From Rhodobacterales bacterium (GTDB taxonomy: Bacteria; Pseudomonadota; Alphaproteobacteria; Rhodobacterales; Rhodobacteraceae), in contig JANXPK010000356.1 of assembly GCA_025357355.1 (NCBI GenBank), positions 1-10,024 on the forward strand: a stretch of DNA of 10,024 nucleotides, given 5' to 3'. The stretch's first letter is position 1, and every line of letters begins with the position of its first letter. Below are positions 6,040 through 10,024 of this stretch, one piece after another. Under the pieces are notes generated by a model, which saw nothing but the letters and a program-made list of their open reading frames with translations, ran no database searches and was not told the origin of the DNA. Both the position numbers and the translations under genes were made by a program.

Positions 6040-7212
6040 CTATTGCAGATCGGCGAAGGCGGCCTGTAGGCGGGCGACGGCTTCGGCCACCTGAGCCCGC
6101 GGGCAGGCGATGTTGAAGCGCAGGAACGATTCGCCGCCTTTGCCGAAGCTCGCGCCATGGTTGACGGCGATCTTTGCGACTTTCTCGACACGTGTGGTAA
6201 ATTCTTCGGGCGACATTCCGGTGCCGGAGAAATCGACCCAGGCGAGGTAAGTCGCTTCGAGCGGCAGCGACCGCACCCCCGGAATGGCATTCACCCCGGC
6301 GTCGAAAAGTTTGCGGTTGGCATCGAGATAAAGGGTCAGCGCGTCGACCCAGGCGGCACCCTCGGCGCTATAGGCGGCGGTGGCCATGAACATGCCGAAG
6401 GAATTGGGCGAGATGCCCATCTTCATCATGGTCTGGCCAAATTTCGCGCGCAGGTTGGGATCGGTGATGATCACGTTGCCGATATGGGCGCCCGCGATGT
6501 TGAAGGTCTTGGTGGTGGCGGTCATCATCACCAGGCGGTCGGCAATGTCCGGGGCGGCGTTGGCCATCACGGTGTGCTTGTTGCCGGGCATCACCAGATC
6601 ATGGTGGATCTCGTCGGATACCAGCAGCAGATCATGGCGTTTGCAGAAGTCGGCGACACCGCGCAGTTCGGCTTGGGTCCAGACGCGGCCACCCGGATTG
6701 TGGGGCGAGCACAGGATCATCATGGTCTCGGACCCGGTCATCCGGGCATCCCAGGCGGCGAAGTCCATGTCTTGCCGGTCGCTCACCAGGGAAAGCGGGC
6801 ATTCGACCACCCGGCGGTCGGCGGCTTTGATGATGCGGGCAAAGGCATGATAGACGGGCGTGGTCAGCACGATGCCGTCACCCGGCCCGGTGAAGGCGTC
6901 GATGCAAAGTGCGGTGCCGTTGACCAGACCGTGCGTGGTGAAGATCGCCTCTTTCGGCACGTCCCAACCGTGGCGCGTCTGCATCCACCAGCGGATTGCC
7001 GCCAGATAGGCCGCGTCGTCGCCAAAATAGCCGTAAAGGCCGTGGGCCAGCATCCGCTCCAGCGCCTGTTGCACCGAGGTCGGCGGGCGGAACTCCATGT
7101 CGGCCACCCACATCGCGATGCCATCCGAGGCCGGCACGCCGAACATCGGCTCCATCATGTCCCATTTCACCGAATGGCTGCCGAGGCGGTTGATCTGCGT
7201 GTCAAAGTCCAT
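6040..7212 (-). CDS. MalY/PatB-family PLP enzyme (C-S beta-lyase or aminotransferase)
   Basis: This 390-residue protein is full length for the MalY/PatB branch of fold-type I PLP enzymes. These typically cleave cystathionine or cysteine conjugates to a thiol, pyruvate and ammonia, and some members transaminate. Visible family features are WVADMEFRPP (35-44), YGYFGDD (60-66), the HGLVNG turn (94-99), TTPVYHAF with Tyr121 (117-124), SPHNPGGRVW with Asn172 (169-178), LLVSDEIHHDLV with Asp200 contacting the PLP ring nitrogen (196-207), and TATTKTFNIAGAHIG with Lys235 as the Schiff-base lysine (231-245). FLRFNIACP with Arg366 (363-371) binds the substrate carboxylate. No catalytic residue is missing. 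The ATG follows AGGAAACC. It is transcribed leftward from an AT-rich spacer shared with the deformylase operon. The exact substrate cannot be read from sequence, so no gene symbol is assigned. Confidence 0.92.
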   Translation of the reverse strand: MDFDTQINRLGSHSVKWDMMEPMFGVPASDGIAMWVADMEFRPPTSVQQALERMLAHGLYGYFGDDAAYLAAIRWWMQTRHGWDVPKEAIFTTHGLVNGTALCIDAFTGPGDGIVLTTPVYHAFARIIKAADRRVVECPLSLVSDRQDMDFAAWDARMTGSETMMILCSPHNPGGRVWTQAELRGVADFCKRHDLLLVSDEIHHDLVMPGNKHTVMANAAPDIADRLVMMTATTKTFNIAGAHIGNVIITDPNLRAKFGQTMMKMGISPNSFGMFMATAAYSAEGAAWVDALTLYLDANRKLFDAGVNAIPGVRSLPLEATYLAWVDFSGTGMSPEEFTTRVEKVAKIAVNHGASFGKGGESFLRFNIACPRAQVAEAVARLQAAFADLQ

Positions 7213-7398
7213 GGTTTCCTGCTGCCTTTTGTGGTATGATATTCCAATTACATTAGTTGTTTTGGTAAGTCTTCCCTATTTTGATCACTATATTGGAACA
7301 TTATGGCGAATAATAGCCACAATATGGAAATCTGTTTTCCAGCCACGCCACACCCTGACCCTCTTGCACCAAACCCGCCCGCACCGTAAATCCCGGGG
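7213..7398. promoter_or_regulatory. AT-rich divergent control region
   Basis: This 186-base spacer lies between the leftward PLP-enzyme gene and the rightward deformylase operon. Its stretch 7230-7340 is much richer in A+T than the rest of the window. Visible signals are inverted half-sites TTCCAAT (7242-7248) and ATTGGAA (7292-7298) with centres 50 bp apart, and a 6-bp hairpin TGGAAA-TCTGT-TTTCCA (7325-7340 or so). TATA-like hexamers occur (TATAGT on the minus strand at 7292-7287, TATTAT at 7315-7310), but no well-spaced -35 for the leftward gene. It probably holds that gene's promoter and a regulator site. Confidence 0.5.
7364..7392 (+). promoter_or_regulatory. Candidate promoter placing the transcript start at the def ATG
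   Basis: TTGCAC (7364-7369) and TAAATC (7387-7392) are 17 bases apart. A start seven bases after the -10 falls on 7399, the A of the first deformylase ATG. No good Shine-Dalgarno is seen before that ATG (only GGGG touching it), which fits a leaderless message. Both boxes match consensus at only three positions, so confidence is low. Confidence 0.35.
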
Positions 7399-7920
7399 AT
7401 GATCCGCCCCATCCTGATCCACCCTGACCCAAGGCTCAAGAAGCTGTGTGATCCCGTGCAGGAGATCACCAGTGATTTGCGCACATTGGCCGCCGATATG
7501 CTGGCGACGATGTACGACGCACCGGGGATTGGCCTTGCGGCACCGCAGGTTGGCGTTACCCGGCGGCTGATCGTGATGGATTGCATGAAGGCGCCGGACG
7601 CGCCAAGACCGCTGATCCTGTTCAACCCCGAGGTCGTCTGGACCTCTGACACGCTTCATACCTATGAGGAGGGGTGTCTGTCGATCCCCGAGCAATATGC
7701 CGATGTGCAGCGGCCGGACAAGGCGACGGTGCGCTGGATGGACCCGGAGGGAGCCACGCAGGAAGAGACCTTTGACGGGCTGTGGGCAACCTGCGTGCAG
7801 CATGAGATCGACCATCTGAATGGCAAACTGTTCATCGACTATCTGGGCCTGATGAAACGCCAGTTGATCACCCGCAAGATGGAAAAGCTGAAACGCGAAC
7901 GCGCCCGCGAGGCCCGGTGA
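7399..7920 (+). CDS. def: Peptide deformylase, first paralogue, catalytically intact
   Basis: This 173-residue metalloenzyme removes the formyl group from the N-terminal methionine of nascent proteins. All three family motifs are intact: GIGLAAPQ (43-50), EGCLSIP with metal ligand Cys93 (91-97), and QHEIDH with His135 and His139 as metal ligands and catalytic Glu136 (134-139). The N-terminus MIRPILIHPDPRLKKLC is typical. The C-terminal tail from residue 152 is strongly basic, with ten Lys/Arg against three Glu, matching the helix that E. coli deformylase inserts near the ribosomal exit tunnel. Motif II continues as EQYADV rather than the commoner G-V-x-V, as in many type I enzymes of alphaproteobacteria. 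It is first of four overlapping genes (three deformylase-like, then fmt). The next ATG shares the last base of its TGA stop. Confidence 0.96.
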   Translation: MIRPILIHPDPRLKKLCDPVQEITSDLRTLAADMLATMYDAPGIGLAAPQVGVTRRLIVMDCMKAPDAPRPLILFNPEVVWTSDTLHTYEEGCLSIPEQYADVQRPDKATVRWMDPEGATQEETFDGLWATCVQHEIDHLNGKLFIDYLGLMKRQLITRKMEKLKRERAREAR

Positions 7921-8429
7921 TGGCGGTGTTGACGGTCTTGAAATGGCCCGACCCTCGTCTATCCATCCCATGCGCCACGGCCAGCGTCGATGACAGCACG
8001 CTGCGGCTGGCGCGGGACATGCTGGAAACCATGTATGCCGCTGAGGGCCGTGGCCTTGCGGCACCGCAGGTCGGGGTGTTGACCCGCATCTTCGTGATGG
8101 ACGCGACTTGGAAGACCGGAGCCGAGGCGCCTGCGGTTTTCATCAACCCGGAGATCATCTGGCGGTCAGAGGTCATGGTCAGCGGGCCGGAAGGCTGTCT
8201 GTCGATCCCGGGTATTGTGACCGAGGTCGCGCGGGCCAGCGAGATCATCCTGCGCTGGATAACGACCGACGGGGCCATCGCCGCACAAAGGTTGTCGGGG
8301 TTTCGCGCCATCTGTGCTCAGCATGAGATTGACCATCTGAACGGCATCCTGACACTGGATCGGCTGTCGCCGGAAGCCCGTGCCGTCGCTGAAGCCCGTG
8401 CCATCGCGGAAGCCGGGGCGCTTGGATGA
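7920..8429 (+). CDS. def: Peptide deformylase, second paralogue, catalytically intact but with unusual tail
   Basis: This 169-residue paralogue keeps all the catalytic residues: GRGLAAPQ (43-50, with Arg at the variable second position), EGCLSIPG with Cys93 (91-98), and QHEIDH with His135, Glu136 and His139 (134-139). It is therefore expected to be an active deformylase. It aligns with the first paralogue motif for motif at identical positions, supporting tandem duplication followed by divergence. The tail differs: after DRLSP it is Ala/Glu-rich (EARAVA-EARAIA-EAGALG) with two Arg against three Glu, so it lacks the basic ribosome-binding character. The ATG at 7920 is preferred over the in-frame GTG at 7917 because GAGG lies at a suitable distance and the TGATG junction is a standard coupling arrangement. 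Its stop overlaps the next start as ATGA. Confidence 0.94.
   Translation: MAVLTVLKWPDPRLSIPCATASVDDSTLRLARDMLETMYAAEGRGLAAPQVGVLTRIFVMDATWKTGAEAPAVFINPEIIWRSEVMVSGPEGCLSIPGIVTEVARASEIILRWITTDGAIAAQRLSGFRAICAQHEIDHLNGILTLDRLSPEARAVAEARAIAEAGALG
8373..8414 (+). repeat. 18-bp tandem repeat in the second def gene
   Basis: Two copies of an 18-bp unit (8373-8390 and 8391-8408) differ at only two bases and are followed by a 6-base partial third copy, GAAGCC. It encodes EARAVA, EARAIA, EA and so builds the Ala/Glu-rich C-terminal tail. Being in multiples of three, it can expand or contract without breaking the frame. Confidence 0.85.
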
Positions 8430-8923
8430 GGACGTGTCTGCCCTATCCACATCCGATCCTGCAGACACCCGCTGCAGCGGTCACGGGCATCACGCCCGGG
8501 ATACGCGCCCTGTGGGCCGAAATGGTCGAGGTCATGGATGCGATGCCCGGTTACGGGCTTGCTGCCGTGCAGGTTGGGGTGCCGCTGCGGCTGGCGGTGG
8601 TTGATTGTTCGGAGGGGCGGGGACGGGCGATCTTGCTGGCGAACCCTGCGGTGCTGCACGCCTCGGTCCAGACGCGCGACCATGAGGAGGCGAGCCCGAA
8701 CTTGCCGGGTGTATCTGCGGTGATTTCGCGGCCGCGGGCGATGACGGTGCGGTATATGAATGCGGATGGAGCGGTGGAGGAGCGCGACTTTGTCCATCTG
8801 TGGGCGACCTCGGTGCAGCATCAGATCGACCATTTGAACGGCATCATGTATTTCGACCACCTGTCGCCGCTCAAGCGCCAGATGTTGCTGGCCAAGGCCG
8901 TCAAGGCGCGGAGGCGGGGATGA
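8426..8923 (+). CDS. Peptide deformylase-like protein, third paralogue, predicted inactive
   Basis: This 165-residue protein has a deformylase fold but degenerate active-site motifs. Motif I is GYGLAAVQ (42-49; the usual Pro is Val). Motif II reads EEASPNLPG (87-95), with Ser90 where the metal-binding Cys should be. Motif III reads QHQIDH (131-136), with Gln133 replacing the catalytic Glu while His132 and His136 remain. Loss of one of three metal ligands and of the general acid/base predicts no deformylase activity. The frame is uninterrupted, codon use matches its neighbours and overlaps on both sides are exact, so it looks like a maintained pseudoenzyme rather than a decaying pseudogene. 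The basic tail (seven Lys/Arg, no acidic residue after Pro148) is preserved, so it may still bind ribosomes. Roles could be competition with or partnership to the active enzymes, or another ligand; this is inference. Confidence 0.9.
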   Translation: MRTCLPYPHPILQTPAAAVTGITPGIRALWAEMVEVMDAMPGYGLAAVQVGVPLRLAVVDCSEGRGRAILLANPAVLHASVQTRDHEEASPNLPGVSAVISRPRAMTVRYMNADGAVEERDFVHLWATSVQHQIDHLNGIMYFDHLSPLKRQMLLAKAVKARRRG

Positions 8924-9816
8924 GGCTGGTGTTTATGGGCACGCCGGAGTTTTCGGTGCCCGCGTTGCAGGCGCTGGCGGCGCGGCATGAGGTGGTTGCG
9001 GTCTATACTCAACCGCCACGCCCGGCCGGGCGGGGCAAGGCGGACCGCAAGAGTGCCGTGCAGGTTTGCGCTGAGGAGTTGGGGATTGCAGTGCGGCATC
9101 CGGCCTCGTTGCGCGGTGCCGAGGTGCGGGCGGAGTTTGCGGCACTGGGGTGCGATGTGGCGGTGGTGGCGGCCTATGGGCTGATCCTGCCGCCGGCGGT
9201 TCTGGCGGTGCCGACGTTCGGTTGTCTGAACATCCACGCCTCGTTGTTGCCGCGTTGGCGGGGGGCGGCGCCGATCCACCGGGCGATCATGGCGGGGGAC
9301 CGGGAAAGCGGCGTCTGCATCATGCGGATGGAGGCGGGCCTGGATACCGGGTCGGTGCTGCTGCGGGCGGCCACACCGATCGGGGATGAGGAGACGACGG
9401 GCGAGCTGCACGACCGGTTGGCCGCGATGGGGGCTGCGTTGATCGTGGAAGCGTTGGAGGGGTTGGCGGGGTTGGTGCCGCAGGTGCAGTCTGTGGTGGG
9501 AGTGACCTATGCCGCCAAGATCGACAAGGCCGAGGCGCGGGTGGACTGGGGGCGTCCGGCGATTGAGGTGGATCGGCAGATCCGTGGCCTGTCGCCGTTT
9601 CCGGGGGCGTGGACGGAAGTGGCGGGCGAGCGGGTCAAGTTGTTAAGGTCGCGGGTGGGTACGGGAGAGGGCAGTCCAGGGGAGGTGCTGCACGGCATGA
9701 CGGTCGCCTGCGGGTCAGGGGCTGTCGAGGTGCTGGAAGCGCAGCGCGAGGGCAAGCGGCCGGTTGCGGTTGCAGAGATGTTGCTGGGGTTTGTGCTGCC
9801 GGAGAGGTTGAGTTAG
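8920..9816 (+). CDS. fmt: Methionyl-tRNA formyltransferase
   Basis: This 298-residue enzyme transfers a formyl group from 10-formyl-tetrahydrofolate to Met-tRNA(fMet) in the cytosol. Evidence includes the N-terminal MRLVFMGTPEFSVPALQAL, the mobile tRNA-contact loop with RPAGRGKADRKSAVQ (34-48), and LNIHASLLPRWRGAAPI (103-119) with catalytic Asn104 and His106. GLDTGSVL (140-147) supplies Asp142. The C-terminal OB-like domain carries YAAKIDKAEARVDW (197-210) and RGLSPFPGAW (222-231). It is slightly shorter than E. coli Fmt (315) and nothing essential is missing. The frame is open to 8800, but the ATG at 8920 begins the conserved N-terminus, has GGAGG at 8910-8914, and overlaps the preceding stop as ATGA. 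As the last gene of the def cluster it supplies the formyl group that the upstream enzymes remove. Confidence 0.97.
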   Translation: MRLVFMGTPEFSVPALQALAARHEVVAVYTQPPRPAGRGKADRKSAVQVCAEELGIAVRHPASLRGAEVRAEFAALGCDVAVVAAYGLILPPAVLAVPTFGCLNIHASLLPRWRGAAPIHRAIMAGDRESGVCIMRMEAGLDTGSVLLRAATPIGDEETTGELHDRLAAMGAALIVEALEGLAGLVPQVQSVVGVTYAAKIDKAEARVDWGRPAIEVDRQIRGLSPFPGAWTEVAGERVKLLRSRVGTGEGSPGEVLHGMTVACGSGAVEVLEAQREGKRPVAVAEMLLGFVLPERLS

Positions 9817-9821
9817 CTTCT

Positions 9822-9842
9822 GTGGTCCGAACCTCGGACCAC
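9822..9842 (+). terminator. Hairpin after fmt, probable operon end
   Basis: GTGGTCCG and CGGACCAC make a perfect 8-bp stem with loop AACCT, starting 6 bases after the fmt stop. The following bases (CATGTAACAC) lack a T-run, so it may act as an mRNA 3'-end stabiliser or a Rho-associated end rather than a classical intrinsic terminator. The next ~130 bases hold no convincing gene; a weaker imperfect hairpin lies at 9899-9927 (TTTGCCCG with CGGGCGAAA). Confidence 0.55.
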
Positions 9843-9971
9843 CATGTAACACACTGATAAACAACGACATAAAATTTCCTAATAACCTGATTTCAACGTT
9901 TGCCCGAAGCGGAATTCGCGGGCGAAAGGCTTGCGGTCAGGTGGCTTTGCACTGTTAGAATGATTCCAAAC

Positions 9972-10001
9972 CTTGACTTCGCCAAGGCCAAAGCGCATAT
10001 C
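9972..10001 (+). promoter_or_regulatory. Probable promoter of a gene beyond the right edge
   Basis: CTTGAC (9972-9977) is the strong alphaproteobacterial form of the -35 box. Seventeen bases after TTGACT lies CATATC (9996-10001), an acceptable -10. This is the best-formed promoter in the window. It points rightward, and no open frame of useful length begins before the edge. Confidence 0.5.
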
Positions 10002-10017
10002 CGACTGGAATAGTCGG
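10001..10017. promoter_or_regulatory. Palindromic operator-like site overlapping the -10 region
   Basis: CCGACT and AGTCGG form a perfect 6-bp inverted repeat with a 5-base AT-leaning centre (GGAAT). It starts at the last base of the predicted -10 box and covers the expected transcription start, a position typical of repressor operators. As RNA it would fold as a small hairpin, but it would sit at the transcript's very 5' end. The GACT-N5-AGTC form is compatible with an Rrf2/IscR-type or similar dimeric regulator; which one is not decidable here. Confidence 0.45.
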
Positions 10018-10024
10018 AGATTGC

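Noticed and set aside
6157..7239. 360-codon plus-strand open frame opposite the PLP enzyme
   Set aside because: His/Gly-rich shadow translation with no domain; the minus strand encodes a complete MalY/PatB enzyme with all active-site residues.
7248..8064. Minus-strand frames of 134 and 258 codons over the deformylase genes
   Set aside because: Antisense shadows of two conserved deformylase genes; no motifs and no ribosome sites.
8800..8919. 40-codon N-terminal extension of the fmt frame
   Set aside because: It overlaps the end of the third deformylase gene, has no conserved formyltransferase sequence, and the ATG at 8920 has GGAGG and begins the conserved N-terminus.
9899..9927. Imperfect hairpin TTTGCCCG / CGGGCGAAA in the spacer after fmt
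   Set aside because: Has a wobble pair, a 12-base loop and no T-tract; could be part of a leader or chance, so not listed as a terminator.
9960..10013. 17-codon frame MIPNLDFAKAKAHIRLE
   Set aside because: It has no ribosome binding site and overlaps the predicted promoter and palindrome, so it is probably chance.
9843..10024. Possible tRNA or small structured RNA in the right-end spacer
   Set aside because: I found no cloverleaf, no conserved T-loop and no recognisable riboswitch core; the short stems there are better explained as a hairpin plus operator.

Overview
This is a GC-rich, gene-dense chromosomal window. It most likely comes from an alphaproteobacterium of the Rhodobacterales (Rhodobacter/Roseobacter-like). 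I infer this from the codon style, the CTTGAC-type -35 element near the right end, a protein resembling the rhodobacteral DUF6473 family, and a three-deformylase plus fmt cluster that I recall from that order. All identifications rest on reading motifs; no database search was run. I see no rRNA, tRNA, insertion sequence, prophage or CRISPR array.

Left part (1-2402): the 5' two-thirds or so of an AraC-family regulator gene runs leftward off the window edge. It is divergent from etfB-etfA, which encode the two subunits of the electron transfer flavoprotein. Two strong hairpins close the etf operon.

Middle part (2403-7212): a leftward DUF6473-like gene is followed by a translationally coupled leftward pair. 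The pair consists of an exported MltB-type lytic transglycosylase with an EF-hand-like loop and a C-terminal peptidoglycan-binding domain, then a protein joining an N-terminal VOC (glyoxalase-fold) domain to a C-terminal MOSC domain. A small unrecognised 116-residue protein is read rightward and ends 2 bases from the end of a convergent MalY/PatB-type PLP enzyme (C-S lyase/aminotransferase).

Right part (7213-10024): an unusually AT-rich divergent spacer precedes a compact operon of three tandem peptide-deformylase paralogues and fmt, with every junction overlapping by 1 or 4 bases. Fmt formylates initiator Met-tRNA and deformylases remove that formyl group from new proteins, so the operon holds both ends of one cycle. 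The first two deformylases keep all catalytic residues. The third has lost the metal-binding Cys (now Ser) and the catalytic Glu (now Gln), so it is probably a pseudoenzyme kept in frame. The first and third keep a basic C-terminal tail like the ribosome-binding tail of E. coli deformylase, while the second has a near-neutral Ala/Glu-rich tail built from an 18-bp tandem repeat. After a hairpin downstream of fmt, the window ends in a probable rightward promoter whose -10 region abuts a palindromic operator-like site for a gene beyond the edge.

The most distinctive items are the active/active/inactive deformylase set with its tail differences, the VOC-MOSC fusion coupled to a murein hydrolase gene, and the promoter/palindrome pair at the right end.
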